The notes: a model not told the origin generated them from the sequence alone. 64,000 nucleotides of DNA from CAYUIV01 sp964444925 (GCA_964444925.1 CAYUIV010000001.1:124001-188000), one strand, 5' to 3'. Shown: positions 17,758 through 27,319, counted from the first letter of the stretch. Numbers and translations: made by a program.

Positions 17758-18689
17758 TAGAGAAAAAATTACCTATAATTTGTCTAGTTGGCCCTACTGC
17801 AACAGGAAAGACGCAACTAGCACTTAATTTATTTAAGTATTTTCCTGTAGAAATTATTAGTGTCGATTCTGTTATGGTCTATCAAGGGATGAATATTGGC
17901 ACAGCAAAACCAGACCAACATATTTTATCACGTGTACCTCATCATTTAATTAATATTTGCTATCCTACACAACCATACTCTGTTGGAAAATTTTTTAAAG
18001 ATGTGAAGATTTGCATCGAAAAAATTTTGAGTAATCATCGTATTCCACTGCTTGTAGGTGGCACGATGCTTTATTTTAATGCGCTACGTAAAGGATTATC
18101 TATGTTGCCTAACTCACAAAATTACTCTAATTATAGGATTGTAAGACAACAATTGGAAGAAATGTCTTTGAAAGATCTTTATCAGAAATTAATTCAATGT
18201 GATCCTTGTACTGCAAAGCGCCTTCATCATCATGATACGCAAAGAATACAACGTGCCCTTCTTGTTTATCTTTTAACTGGTAAACCTATCACTGCTCTTT
18301 ATCAAAATAAATTATCTTCTCTACCCTACGACTTAGTTTGGATTGGTTTATTACCAAAAGATCGCTCGATACTGCGAGAAAGTATTACAACGCGTTTTGA
18401 AAAAATGCTTGAGCAAGGTTTGGTTGAAGAAGTGGAAACGTTACAAAAAAAACAATATTTATTATCTGAATTACCTGCTGCTCGTTCTGTTGGATACCGT
18501 CAAGTAAAACTTTATCTCTCCGGTGCACTTGATTGGCATCAAATGAAAACACAAAGCATTACCGCAACGTGCCAATTAGCAAAGCGACAATTAACATGGC
18601 TTAGAGGGTGGAAAAACATAAAATTTTTTGATCCTAACGATTCAAATTTATTCTTAAAAGTACAGCATTGCATACGAGCTATATACTAG
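17751..18689 (+). CDS. miaA: tRNA dimethylallyltransferase MiaA
   Basis: The 312-residue enzyme transfers a dimethylallyl group to A37 of tRNAs reading U-starting codons. The P-loop is GPTATGKTQ at the N terminus. It is followed by DSVMVYQGMNIGTAKP and LVGGTMLYFNAL, both characteristic. ARSVGYRQV lies near residue 245. The length is normal. In E. coli hfq follows miaA. Here the next gene is tldD on the opposite strand and no hfq is present. Confidence 0.96.
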   Translation: MLIEKKLPIICLVGPTATGKTQLALNLFKYFPVEIISVDSVMVYQGMNIGTAKPDQHILSRVPHHLINICYPTQPYSVGKFFKDVKICIEKILSNHRIPLLVGGTMLYFNALRKGLSMLPNSQNYSNYRIVRQQLEEMSLKDLYQKLIQCDPCTAKRLHHHDTQRIQRALLVYLLTGKPITALYQNKLSSLPYDLVWIGLLPKDRSILRESITTRFEKMLEQGLVEEVETLQKKQYLLSELPAARSVGYRQVKLYLSGALDWHQMKTQSITATCQLAKRQLTWLRGWKNIKFFDPNDSNLFLKVQHCIRAIY

Positions 18690-18702
18690 AATAATCAAGG
18701 CA

Positions 18703-20136
18703 TTAAGCCGTACCACCCACGGTAATTGAATCTATTTTGATGGTTGGTTGGCCCACTGAAACTGGAACAGTTTGGCCATTTTTACCACAAAAACCTGTTT
18801 TAGAAAGTTGTAAATCATTACCTACCATAGAAATTTTTTGCATGACATCAGGTCCATTCCCAATTAGCGTTGCATTTTTCACAGGACTTTGAATTTTACC
18901 TTTCTCAATTAAGAATGCTTGGTTTGTAGAAAAAACAAACTGACCAGACGTAATATCTACTTGTCCACCTGAAAAATTTGTTGCATATAGTCCTTTATCA
19001 ACGGATGCAATAATTTCTTCAGGTAAACTGTTTCCAGGTAGAATGTAAGTATTTGTCATACGCGGCATAGGTAAATGTGCATAAGACTCTCTACGACCGT
19101 TTCCAGTGGGTTGCATACCCATGAGTTTGGCATTTGTTCGATCTTGCATATAATTTTTTAGAATACCTTTTTCAATAAGTACAGTGCATTGTGTCGTTGT
19201 GCCTTCATCATCAATATTTAAAGAACCACAGCTATCTAAAATAGTACCATCGTCTACAACAGTACAAAGAGCACTTGCAACTTTTTCCCCGATACGATTG
19301 CTAAAAGTAGAATTACCTTTACGATTAAAATCGCCTTCTAGACCGTGACCTACTGCTTCATGTACTAAAACACCTGGCCATCCAGATCCAAGTACCACCG
19401 GCATGATGCCTGCAGGCGCAGGTTGTGCATCTAAATTAGTTAAGGCTTGTTTGACTGCCTCTTGTGCAAGTGCAGAAGGTATTTGGTGAGTTTGTAACAT
19501 AGCATAATCTGTGCGCTGACTAATACTTGCAAACCCTTTTTCTCGTTTACCATTATGTTCAACCATAACGCTAACATTTAAACGTACAACAGGTCTTATA
19601 TCAGATGTGAGTAAACCATCATGGCGCACAAGTAGAATTACTTCATACTGTGCTTCTAAAGAAGCAGTGACTTTCTTCACAGCAGAGTTGATACTACGTG
19701 CTATTATATCGATTTGTTGTAATAATGCGCACTTTTCTTGATAAGACATCGAATTTAACGGATTTTTTGATGTATAAAACCGTTTAGGTATATTCCTTGC
19801 CGTCAATGCAACGTTTTTAGACGTTTTACCTTGTGTTGCAATAGTGCGCGCTGCTCTTACTGTATCTAATAATGTAGAAAAATCTAAGTTTTCAGAATAA
19901 GCAGCACCGGTTGTCTCACCTGAAACAACTCGCATACCTACACCCTGCTCAAGAGAAAAAGAACCTTCTTTAATAAGACTATTTTCTAAAAGAACTTTTT
20001 CGCTATGTATGCTCTGAAAATAACAATCGCCAATGTCAATTTGATCATTGTTCAAATAGCCAACTAATTTATACAACTCTTGGTCTGTCAGTGGAAATAC
20101 TTCTCGTGCTAATGGTAATGAGATTAGGTGGTGCAT
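18703..20136 (-). CDS. tldD: Metalloprotease TldD
   Basis: The 477-residue subunit of the TldD/TldE zinc protease acts on unfolded peptides and matures some peptide antibiotics and CcdA-like proteins. The zinc motif HEAVGHGLEGD is at about residues 260-270, and the C-terminal half has GNGRRESYAHLPMPRMTNTYI. The length matches E. coli TldD (481 residues). The partner gene tldE (pmbA) is not in this window. It converges with miaA. Confidence 0.95.
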   Translation of the reverse strand: MHHLISLPLAREVFPLTDQELYKLVGYLNNDQIDIGDCYFQSIHSEKVLLENSLIKEGSFSLEQGVGMRVVSGETTGAAYSENLDFSTLLDTVRAARTIATQGKTSKNVALTARNIPKRFYTSKNPLNSMSYQEKCALLQQIDIIARSINSAVKKVTASLEAQYEVILLVRHDGLLTSDIRPVVRLNVSVMVEHNGKREKGFASISQRTDYAMLQTHQIPSALAQEAVKQALTNLDAQPAPAGIMPVVLGSGWPGVLVHEAVGHGLEGDFNRKGNSTFSNRIGEKVASALCTVVDDGTILDSCGSLNIDDEGTTTQCTVLIEKGILKNYMQDRTNAKLMGMQPTGNGRRESYAHLPMPRMTNTYILPGNSLPEEIIASVDKGLYATNFSGGQVDITSGQFVFSTNQAFLIEKGKIQSPVKNATLIGNGPDVMQKISMVGNDLQLSKTGFCGKNGQTVPVSVGQPTIKIDSITVGGTA

Positions 20137-20218
20137 AGATTATAATTGTAAAGTAATTTATGATGAAATTTAAAGTAAATTGCTCCCTCTATTTTCAACG
20201 TTTAGCACATTAAATTTG

Positions 20219-20734
20219 ATGTTTGAAAAAAAAATTTTATTATATCATTCAAAACAAAAAGGGATGATTTTACCAAGTGTTTTATTCTTTTTAACGTGCT
20301 TAGCTTTTTTGTCAAGTCAATTTCTTGCTACCCTTCCCTTAGGCAACCGTTTTATGGTTGAAAGTCACATAAAAAAAAAAGAATTTCAAGTAGCGCAAAT
20401 AGGATTGAAAAGAGGTGAAGCAAAAGTACAAGAAATGTCTTTAGAACAGCTTATTGCTTTAGAAAACAAGCATATAGACACGTTCAAAGAGCAAAATATT
20501 TCAGTCACATTATTCGTGAAAAAACTTCCTCAACGTGTTTGCGTATTACCTCAAAAAAACATGGGTCATTACTACCAAATTACAGCTTCTGCGCAATCTT
20601 ATCATTTAAAAGCAACTGATAAAAAAGGAACTTGTCTTCAAAGTGTTGTATTAATTGTAGATACGCACTGCATTTGTCCTTTGAAAGCTAAAAAACGTAC
20701 AGCGGGAAGAAGTGCTTGGTGTCAACTTGCTTAG
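20219..20734 (+). CDS. PilX-like minor pilin / type IV pilus assembly protein
   Basis: The protein has about 171 residues from the ATG at 20219. A TTG at 20180 would add 13 residues, but the ATG is more likely. After a short basic leader there is KQKGMILPSVLFFLTCLAFLSSQF, a prepilin-like sequence with a G just before the cleavage point and one long hydrophobic helix. The remainder includes four cysteines near the C terminus, including a CIC pair. This layout fits PilX-type minor pilins. It stands alone, between tldD and greA, without other pilus genes. Together with comEC it may belong to a DNA-uptake pilus encoded elsewhere. Confidence 0.5.
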   Translation: MFEKKILLYHSKQKGMILPSVLFFLTCLAFLSSQFLATLPLGNRFMVESHIKKKEFQVAQIGLKRGEAKVQEMSLEQLIALENKHIDTFKEQNISVTLFVKKLPQRVCVLPQKNMGHYYQITASAQSYHLKATDKKGTCLQSVVLIVDTHCICPLKAKKRTAGRSAWCQLA

Positions 20735-20737
20735 AAT

Positions 20738-21217
20738 TTAAATATACTCAATATTGATAATCTCAAAAGAGTGAGTGCCTATTGGAATGTGTACAGTCGC
20801 TTGGTCGCCTATTTCTTTGCCAATTAATGCTTTAGCAACGGGCGATTGAAAAGAAATTTTCCTATTTTGAATATTTGATTCATCTTCCCCTACAATTTGA
20901 TAAACAACCTTCTCTTTCGTTTCTATGTTCATCAAATGAATTGTTGATCCAAAAACTACCTTTCCCGTGTTAGTGAGTTGACTGGGATCAATAATTTGGT
21001 TATTGGCAAGCTTTTGTTCAATTCGAGCAATATTTCTTTCTATGAAACTTTGTTGTTCTTTAGCTGCGTGATATTCTGCATTTTCTTTCAAATCGCCATG
21101 TGCACGTGCCTCTTCAATTGCTTTAATGACTGTTAAACGATCTTGTGTTTTAAGGCGTTGTAGCATCTCTTTAAGAGACTGAGCGCCTTTTTTTGTCATG
21201 GGATGCTTTGGCATCAT
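20738..21217 (-). CDS. greA: Transcription elongation factor GreA
   Basis: The protein of about 159 residues rescues backtracked RNA polymerase by stimulating transcript cleavage. The N-terminal coiled coil starts PMTKKGAQSLKEML and includes ARAHGDLKENAEYHAAKEQQSF with the acidic tip residues. The C-terminal FKBP-like domain ends with SPVAKALIGKEIGD. The reading frame stays open to 21268, into dnaJ, but alignment with GreA places the start at one of two adjacent ATGs (21217 or 21214). This lies 14 bases after the dnaJ stop, so greA may be read through from the grpE-dnaK-dnaJ unit. Confidence 0.95.
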   Translation of the reverse strand: MMPKHPMTKKGAQSLKEMLQRLKTQDRLTVIKAIEEARAHGDLKENAEYHAAKEQQSFIERNIARIEQKLANNQIIDPSQLTNTGKVVFGSTIHLMNIETKEKVVYQIVGEDESNIQNRKISFQSPVAKALIGKEIGDQATVHIPIGTHSFEIINIEYI

Positions 21218-21231
21218 AGTTACTTTATTTG

Positions 21232-22392
21232 TTAGAGAGTGAAAAAGTCTTTTACTGCTATTTGCCAACGGTTCATACTTGGATAGTGCTTATTACTATC
21301 TTTCAGACTGTCCTTAAATTTTTGTAGCAAATGAATTTGTTCTTGATTTAAGTGAGAGGGTAATTCAATTGTTAATGTTAAGTAAAGATCACCAGCACCT
21401 TTATACCCGCCTTGAGGCACTCCCTTACCACGCAATTTTAGTATTTTTCCATTCTGTGTGGCAGGTGGAACTTGAAGACGTATTTTTCCTTCCAAAGTAG
21501 GTACTTCAATAGTACCACCTAGGGCAGCTGTTTCGTAGGAAAGAGGCATATCAGCATAAAGATCATTACCTTTTCTTTTGAAAAGGGTGTGCGTATTAAG
21601 ATGAAAACGAACGTAAAGATCTCCTGTAGATCCTCCTCTTATTCCTGCTTCTCCTTCCCCTTTCAAACATATTTCATGCCCTTCATAGACCCCAATTGGA
21701 ATATCTACTTTTAATGTACGCATCTCTCGTACTTGTCCACTACCACGACAAGCAAGACAAGGTGGACTAGTACGTTGTTGACCTTGGCCCTGACAGTCAG
21801 AACAAGTTTGCTGGGTTCTAAAAGGCCCATATTGGGCATAAATATTTCCACTTCCTTTGCAGGTAGAACAGGTGATAGGTTTAGCATTTCCTTGAGAACC
21901 CGACCCAAGGCATTGTTGACAGCTACCTAAACGTGGAATTTGAATATTAACCTGTTTTCCAAATAGTGTCGCTTTCAAATCAATAGCTAAATCGTATCGT
22001 AAATCAGAACCTCTTTGAGCGTAAGTACTGCTTCCACGAGATTGCCTACTGCTTCCAAACTCTTTAAATATGCTATTGATGTCAAAATCATTGAATACAT
22101 CACTGAAATTAAATTGATTGGAAGAGTCCTGGCTTTGCCCAGAAGCAGCTCTTTCAAAACTAGCATGGCCTACTTGATCATACAAAGTTCGCTGTTCTGC
22201 ATTTGAAAGAACTTTATACGCTTTTTCCACATTTTCTAATTCTTCTTTACGTTTTGCTTTTTCTGCTTTACTTGCATTTTTATCTTCTCGATCAGGATGC
22301 AATCGCATCCTGTGCCGACGCATTGCTTTTTTAATTTCCTCATCTGAAGCTTGCTGAGAAACGCCAAGCGTTGAGTAAAAATCTTGACTCAT
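21232..22392 (-). CDS. dnaJ: Chaperone DnaJ (Hsp40)
   Basis: The 386-residue class I J-protein stimulates DnaK ATPase and delivers substrates. The J-domain has the HPD tripeptide in RMRLHPDRED (about residues 31-33). A Gly/Phe-poor linker follows. Four zinc-binding CxxCxGxG repeats are complete (CQQCLGSG, CSTCKGSG, CSDCQGQG, CLACRGSG). The C-terminal substrate domains follow. It lies 9 bases after dnaK in a heat-shock operon. Confidence 0.97.
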   Translation of the reverse strand: MSQDFYSTLGVSQQASDEEIKKAMRRHRMRLHPDREDKNASKAEKAKRKEELENVEKAYKVLSNAEQRTLYDQVGHASFERAASGQSQDSSNQFNFSDVFNDFDINSIFKEFGSSRQSRGSSTYAQRGSDLRYDLAIDLKATLFGKQVNIQIPRLGSCQQCLGSGSQGNAKPITCSTCKGSGNIYAQYGPFRTQQTCSDCQGQGQQRTSPPCLACRGSGQVREMRTLKVDIPIGVYEGHEICLKGEGEAGIRGGSTGDLYVRFHLNTHTLFKRKGNDLYADMPLSYETAALGGTIEVPTLEGKIRLQVPPATQNGKILKLRGKGVPQGGYKGAGDLYLTLTIELPSHLNQEQIHLLQKFKDSLKDSNKHYPSMNRWQIAVKDFFTL

Positions 22393-22401
22393 AAAAAAGG
22401 C

Positions 22402-24360
22402 CTATTCTTCAGATTTATCTTTGACTTCTTCAAACTCTGCATCCGCTGCATCTGTTTTGCTATCAGCGTCATTCTCTGTTGTTTGGGCCGCTGTATCAGA
22501 TTGCGCCGTCTCGGAAGTAGGCGCTGCATACAGACGTTCTGACATCTGACCTGAAAGATCCGTTAATATTTTTAACTTTTCTTCAATAGCTGCTTTGTCT
22601 TCTGATTTTAATACTTCTTCAAGTGCTTTAGTAGCTACTTCAAGTTTTTCTTTCTCTTCGCTTGTAATTTTATCTCCTGCGTCCTTCATAGCTTTAACTG
22701 TCGCATCTAGGATACTTTGAGCAGTATTTTTTGTTTGAATTAATTGAACGAATGCCTGATCTTTTTCCTTATATTGTTCTGCGTCTTGCTTCATTTTTTC
22801 AATTTCTTCAGGCGTTAATCCGCCACTACCAGTCACTTTGATGGATTGTTCTTTACCGGTTGTTTTGTCTTTTGCAGAAACATGCAAGATACTATCGGCG
22901 TCAATCTCAAACGTTACTTCAATTTGAGGCGTACCTCGAGGTGCTGGAGGGATATCCGTTAAATCAAAACGTCCAAGCGATTTATTTCCAGAAGCCATCT
23001 CGCGCTCACCTTGTAAGATATGAATAGTAACCGCCGTTTGATTGTTTTCAGCAGTTGAGAATACTTGCTGTGCTTTTGTTGGAATAGTTGTATTTTTCTC
23101 AATCAATTTTGTTGTAATACCCCCTTGTGTTTCGATTCCTAAAGATAAAGGTGTGACATCCAATAGTAAAACATCTTTAACATCGCCTGACAGTACACCT
23201 GCTTGAATTGCAGCTCCCAATGCAACGGCTTCGTCAGGATTAATATCGCGACGTGGTTTTCGACCAAAGAATTTTTCAACCGCCTCTTGCACCTTTGGCA
23301 TACGCGTTTGACCTCCTACAAGGATCACTTCGTTGATTTGGCTAATATTTAGCTTCGCATCTTTAAGAGCTGTTTCGCAAGGTACTATGGTTCGTGCAAT
23401 TAAATTTTGAACAAGTCCTTCGAGCTTTGCGCGCGTTATGGAAATATCTAAGTGCTTTGGTCCTGAACTGTCAGCAGTAATAAAAGGTATATTGATGGTT
23501 GTTTCTAATGTTGAAGATAGTTCAATTTTTGCCTTCTCAACGGCTTCTTTTAATCGTTGTTTTGCGTCCTTGTACTGACTAAGGTCAATTCCTTGTTCCG
23601 CTTTAAACTGTGAAATACAATAGTTTATCAAAGCATTGTCAAAATCTTCACCACCTAAAGAGGTATCACCATTGGTTGAAAGTACTTCCACTTGTGTTTC
23701 ACCATCTACTTTTGCAATTTCGATAATAGAAATATCAAAGGTACCTCCTCCTAAATCATATACGGCAATTTTAGAATCTTGGCTTTGTTTTTTATCCAAA
23801 CCGTAAGCTAATGCGGCAGCGGTGGGTTCGTTGATAACGCGTATGATATCAAGGCCAATGGCTGCGCCAGCATTTTTTGTTGCTGTGCGTTCTTGATCAT
23901 TAAAGTAAGCAGGCACAGTTACAACAGCTTTTTTTATTTCCTCAGGTTTAACACCAAGGTGAGCAGCAGAAATCTCTCTCATCTCCTGTAAAATTTTTGA
24001 AGCCACTTTTTCAACTGACCATGTTTCATTGTTTAAGTTAATTGCAGCTTGGCCATTTTTACCGCGGACTATTTCGTAGGCTACGGATTTTGCATAGTTT
24101 TTGACGGCTGGTTCGTCAAATTGTTTTCCGATAATACGCTTTGTTGCAAATAGTGTATTTAAAGGGTCCGTAATGGCTTGGCGTTTTGCAGGTTCACCGA
24201 TAATCTCTTCTCCTTTTTTAGTAATTGCAAACACCGAAGGTGTCGTACGCTTACCTTGATTGTTATTAATAATTTCTGGTCCGTTTGATCCCATGCAAGC
24301 CGCTGCTGAATTTGTCGTACCTAAATCGATACCAATCACATTTTCTTTCTTTACAGACAT
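22402..24360 (-). CDS. dnaK: Chaperone DnaK (Hsp70)
   Basis: The 652-residue protein has the Hsp70 signatures IGIDLGTTNSAAA at the N terminus, VYDLGGGTFDISI (about residue 198) and VILVGGQTRMPKVQ (about 345). The interdomain linker is DVLLLDVTPLSLGIET and the C terminus is acidic (EFEEVKDKSEE). A GAGGAA ribosome binding site precedes the ATG. It is separated from grpE by 79 bases with no convincing separate promoter. Confidence 0.98.
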   Translation of the reverse strand: MSVKKENVIGIDLGTTNSAAACMGSNGPEIINNNQGKRTTPSVFAITKKGEEIIGEPAKRQAITDPLNTLFATKRIIGKQFDEPAVKNYAKSVAYEIVRGKNGQAAINLNNETWSVEKVASKILQEMREISAAHLGVKPEEIKKAVVTVPAYFNDQERTATKNAGAAIGLDIIRVINEPTAAALAYGLDKKQSQDSKIAVYDLGGGTFDISIIEIAKVDGETQVEVLSTNGDTSLGGEDFDNALINYCISQFKAEQGIDLSQYKDAKQRLKEAVEKAKIELSSTLETTINIPFITADSSGPKHLDISITRAKLEGLVQNLIARTIVPCETALKDAKLNISQINEVILVGGQTRMPKVQEAVEKFFGRKPRRDINPDEAVALGAAIQAGVLSGDVKDVLLLDVTPLSLGIETQGGITTKLIEKNTTIPTKAQQVFSTAENNQTAVTIHILQGEREMASGNKSLGRFDLTDIPPAPRGTPQIEVTFEIDADSILHVSAKDKTTGKEQSIKVTGSGGLTPEEIEKMKQDAEQYKEKDQAFVQLIQTKNTAQSILDATVKAMKDAGDKITSEEKEKLEVATKALEEVLKSEDKAAIEEKLKILTDLSGQMSERLYAAPTSETAQSDTAAQTTENDADSKTDAADAEFEEVKDKSEE

Positions 24361-24439
24361 AATAAATTGTTCCTCAAATAAAAACTAAAGCTAAACTAAC
24401 CCAAACATAACGATGAAAAAAAAATTTTCAAGTTGTGAA

Positions 24440-25120
24440 TTATGATTTATCGTCAAAATTTTCTTCTTGCATTTTATAGACAACGACCATGGCAGGCCTA
24501 ATAATGCGATCATGTAGTTTATAGCCTTCTTGTAAAACATTGGCTATCTTGCCATCTTGCGTTTGTTCTTGTGTATTGATTGTACTGACTGCGGAGTGGA
24601 TATTAGGATCAAAGTCAGAATCTTTTTGTATATTCATAGTAATCAGGCCAAAACTTTTCATATGATCAATACAATATTTTAATGTGCGTGTATTGCCTTC
24701 TTGCAACTGTTTAAAATTTTTTGCTAAATGACTTGCCGTGAGTATATCCATGGTAGGAATAATAAATTCTTTTACAATATGCTCTACGCCATACTTTTGT
24801 TTCTCTTCTAATGCTCTTTTGTGTTTGCGTAACATATTTTGCATATCTGCCTGAGCATATTGCAATTCTTTTTCTAACTTTTTAATCTGCTCGAGTGCTT
24901 CTTGTAACTCAAGGGACTGTGGCAATTCTTCTATAGTTTCATTCTCTTGTGGTACCTCTGGAACAGGTGTTGCAGAGTCATTGTGGGTTTCATTTACATC
25001 TGATTCTTCTGTTGTTTCTTCTGCAATAGTTTTCCATTTATTTTGAATAGGTGTGTCTTCTTGTTCTGTTTTTTGCAGTTCTTCAGTGTTATCTTGTTGT
25101 ATATTCGAATCGTTTGTCAT
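24440..25120 (-). CDS. grpE: Nucleotide exchange factor GrpE
   Basis: The protein of about 226 residues is the nucleotide exchange factor of DnaK. An acidic, low-complexity N terminus (about residues 1-75) precedes a long coiled coil. The C-terminal beta-domain follows, with FDPNIHSAVSTI and DRIIRPAMVVVYK. The start is placed at the ATG at 25120 (MTNDSN) because a GAGAA ribosome binding site lies 8 bases before it. The frame also stays open to 25159, which would start upstream of the likely transcript start. It is the first gene of grpE-dnaK-dnaJ(-greA). Confidence 0.95.
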   Translation of the reverse strand: MTNDSNIQQDNTEELQKTEQEDTPIQNKWKTIAEETTEESDVNETHNDSATPVPEVPQENETIEELPQSLELQEALEQIKKLEKELQYAQADMQNMLRKHKRALEEKQKYGVEHIVKEFIIPTMDILTASHLAKNFKQLQEGNTRTLKYCIDHMKSFGLITMNIQKDSDFDPNIHSAVSTINTQEQTQDGKIANVLQEGYKLHDRIIRPAMVVVYKMQEENFDDKS

Positions 25121-25162
25121 ATAAAATTCTCGTTGGCAAATCAATGAATCATAAAGCAAAGC

Positions 25163-25188
25163 ATGGGGATGTATTTTTTAGATTCAAG
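25163..25188 (-). promoter_or_regulatory. Heat-shock (sigma32/RpoH) promoter for grpE-dnaK-dnaJ
   Basis: On the minus strand CTTGAA (25183-25188) and CCCCAT (25163-25168) are separated by 14 bases. This matches the E. coli RpoH consensus in both boxes and in spacing. The -35 box overlaps the suhB stop codon. The predicted transcript start is about 35 bases before the grpE start codon. Confidence 0.85.
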
Positions 25189-25975
25189 TTAGCGTAAACA
25201 TTTCTTTATCGAGTGCGACCAGCACATCTATTAGTTTAGGATTAGCTGCAATAATTTTGCCTGTATTCAAATAATCATTGGTTTTTTCCCTATCATGTAC
25301 CATACCTCCTGCTTCTTGAATCATAAGTGTTCCTGCTGCAATATCCCATAACTTAGAAGCAGAACAGGAAATAAAACCATCCAAACGTCCTGCAGCAACA
25401 TATGCTAATCCTAATGCAACGGATCCTAAACAACGGATACCACTTTTTTTAAATGTGAGTATTTTTGAAAACGCACTCCAATAATCTAAGTCTATTTTAT
25501 TTTGTGAAGGACTATTTAAATAAATAAGTGATTTTCGTAAGTGTAGCTGTAGACTGACTCTTAAACGTTTTTGATTGAGGCGAGCGCCTTGCCCACGACT
25601 TGCGATAAATGTTTCCTGCATCAAAGGATTATAAATTAAAGCTTGTTCAACAATATTGTTTTTCTTAACTGCAATAGAAATAGCGCAGTCATATGAACCG
25701 TGTATAAAATTATTTGTGCCATCTAATGGATCGATAATCCAAAGATAATCACTATTTCCTTGAATCATACCGCTTTCTTCTGCCAGAATATGATGTGTTG
25801 GATAAGCTGAGCGAATATGCTGAATAATCAGCTGTTCAACTTCATGATCCACCTCAGTAGAAAAGCTTTCATTTTTCTCGTAGGTTTTGATACGTTTCAA
25901 TGACTTTGAAGCTTGTATGATACGCTGACCTGCAGCACGTGCGGCCTGATCTGCAATAGTCAAGAAAGGATGCAT
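25184..25975 (-). CDS. suhB: Inositol-1-monophosphatase family protein SuhB
   Basis: The 263-residue Mg-dependent phosphatase has the metal-site motifs HILAEESG (about residue 68), WIIDPLDGTNNFIHG (about 82-96) and KLWDIAAGTLMIQEAGG (about 213-229). SuhB hydrolyses inositol phosphates and in E. coli also takes part in rRNA antitermination with Nus factors. The length is typical. Its stop codon overlaps the -35 box of the grpE heat-shock promoter. Confidence 0.94.
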   Translation of the reverse strand: MHPFLTIADQAARAAGQRIIQASKSLKRIKTYEKNESFSTEVDHEVEQLIIQHIRSAYPTHHILAEESGMIQGNSDYLWIIDPLDGTNNFIHGSYDCAISIAVKKNNIVEQALIYNPLMQETFIASRGQGARLNQKRLRVSLQLHLRKSLIYLNSPSQNKIDLDYWSAFSKILTFKKSGIRCLGSVALGLAYVAAGRLDGFISCSASKLWDIAAGTLMIQEAGGMVHDREKTNDYLNTGKIIAANPKLIDVLVALDKEMFTLT

Positions 25976-26018
25976 GATTTTCTAATAGGAATGATTCAAG
26001 TGAAATAAAGAAAAGCAG

Positions 26019-26032
26019 CATAGCATGCTATG
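26019..26032. repeat. 14-bp perfect palindrome upstream of suhB
   Basis: CATAGCATGCTATG is a perfect palindrome in the 72-base gap between the MFS gene end and the suhB start. On the minus strand a T-rich stretch follows. It could be a weak terminator or a protein-binding site. Confidence 0.4.
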
Positions 26033-26047
26033 GAAACTCAACCAAGA

Positions 26048-27319
26048 TTATTGATCTTGCCTTCGATGCAATGGCTCTCGAATAAATACTACCAATATCA
26101 CAGAGAAGAGTAGATAAAAAGGTAAAAGGCTAAACGCAAAGCGATATGCCTCTGTTGTAAACAAGGTGATCTCTGTGATCATTTTCTCTCGTTGATAGAA
26201 ATCGAGTAATTTTCCTATGACGGGTTCAGTAATTGCAGTAATCATCACACCCCCTGTATTTAAAAACGTGATTAACGTAGCCGTTGTTTTCGTGGCATTG
26301 ATATCCTTTCCAAGCGAAAAACCAAGCATTAAAGGCCCGGTTGCAACCCCCAAGACAAAAAGTAATACGCTCACTGTGAATGTAGAAAACGAATAGTAAA
26401 GCAAACAATAAGTGATAAAAAGTGCAATAATATTACCGATCAGCATGAAGCTTTTTTTATTGTCATATTGATCTGAAAGAAAACCGATAATAGGACTTCC
26501 AAAGCCAAATCCTAGAAAAATACAGGCACTTAATAATGTCGCATACGTGCTATTAATCGCGTTACTTTGCTGTAGAAAAGCAACACCCCACGTTCCTGAA
26601 AATAAGCCAAGAGGTGAAAAGGCAAGACCATTATAAAATGCAAGTAACCAATTTTGTGGATTCTGTAAAATGTATTTTACATCTATCCATTGTATCGTGG
26701 AGTGAGTATCAGTCTCTTTTTTTATTAGTTGTTTCCGCGGGTAACGTAGAGAGAGAGCAAAAAATAAAACCATAAGTAGTACACCGATCATACTACAACC
26801 AGCTAATACAAAGCGCCAACCATAGTAGTTGATCAATTGTAAAAAAGGCACTTGCCCGGTGATAATACCGAGGGTAACCGCTGTTGCAAGCAGGCCACTG
26901 GCGAAAGAGAAAGCATGAGGTGCAAGCAAGATACTGGCCACTTTAAAATAACTAGCGGCTGCAAACGCACCACCTATTCCCATAAAGGCTCGAGAAAGCA
27001 ATGCGCTATAAAGGTGATGAGAACAGGCAAGACCCACTGCTCCTACACTACATAAGGCTAGTGCAACACTGATTAAACGAAAAGGATTATAGCTGTCTAA
27101 TAAATAACCTACAAAAAATTGAGTCACGACTAAAGCGTAAAGGAATGCGGCGGATAAATGCCCTGCGCTTATTCCATCCATCTGAAAATCTTGCATTACA
27201 ATGGAGGTGATGCTACTCAAAGAAACTTGTAAAACGTATTTATAAATGACAAACACATTACAAAGTAAAAGAATCCACCAGGGTAAAAAAGTGGTTTGAG
27301 AAGAAAAAGTGTTTTTCAT
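26048..27319 (-). CDS. MFS transporter, unknown substrate
   Basis: The 423-residue, 12-helix carrier has FLYALVVTQFFVGYLLDSYNPFR in loop 2-3 and RAFMGIGGAFAAASYFKVASILL in helices 4-5. The arrangement is shared with the carrier at 15794-17083, which suggests paralogy. The MFS family and inner-membrane location are clear, but no substrate-specific motif is recognised. It is followed on the same strand by suhB after 72 bases. Confidence 0.82.
   Translation of the reverse strand: MKNTFSSQTTFLPWWILLLCNVFVIYKYVLQVSLSSITSIVMQDFQMDGISAGHLSAAFLYALVVTQFFVGYLLDSYNPFRLISVALALCSVGAVGLACSHHLYSALLSRAFMGIGGAFAAASYFKVASILLAPHAFSFASGLLATAVTLGIITGQVPFLQLINYYGWRFVLAGCSMIGVLLMVLFFALSLRYPRKQLIKKETDTHSTIQWIDVKYILQNPQNWLLAFYNGLAFSPLGLFSGTWGVAFLQQSNAINSTYATLLSACIFLGFGFGSPIIGFLSDQYDNKKSFMLIGNIIALFITYCLLYYSFSTFTVSVLLFVLGVATGPLMLGFSLGKDINATKTTATLITFLNTGGVMITAITEPVIGKLLDFYQREKMITEITLFTTEAYRFAFSLLPFYLLFSVILVVFIREPLHRRQDQ

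Noticed and set aside
24361..24439. Second heat-shock promoter directly before dnaK
   Set aside because: A CTTGAA box is present, but no CCCCAT-like -10 lies at the right distance. The strong promoter before grpE explains the operon.
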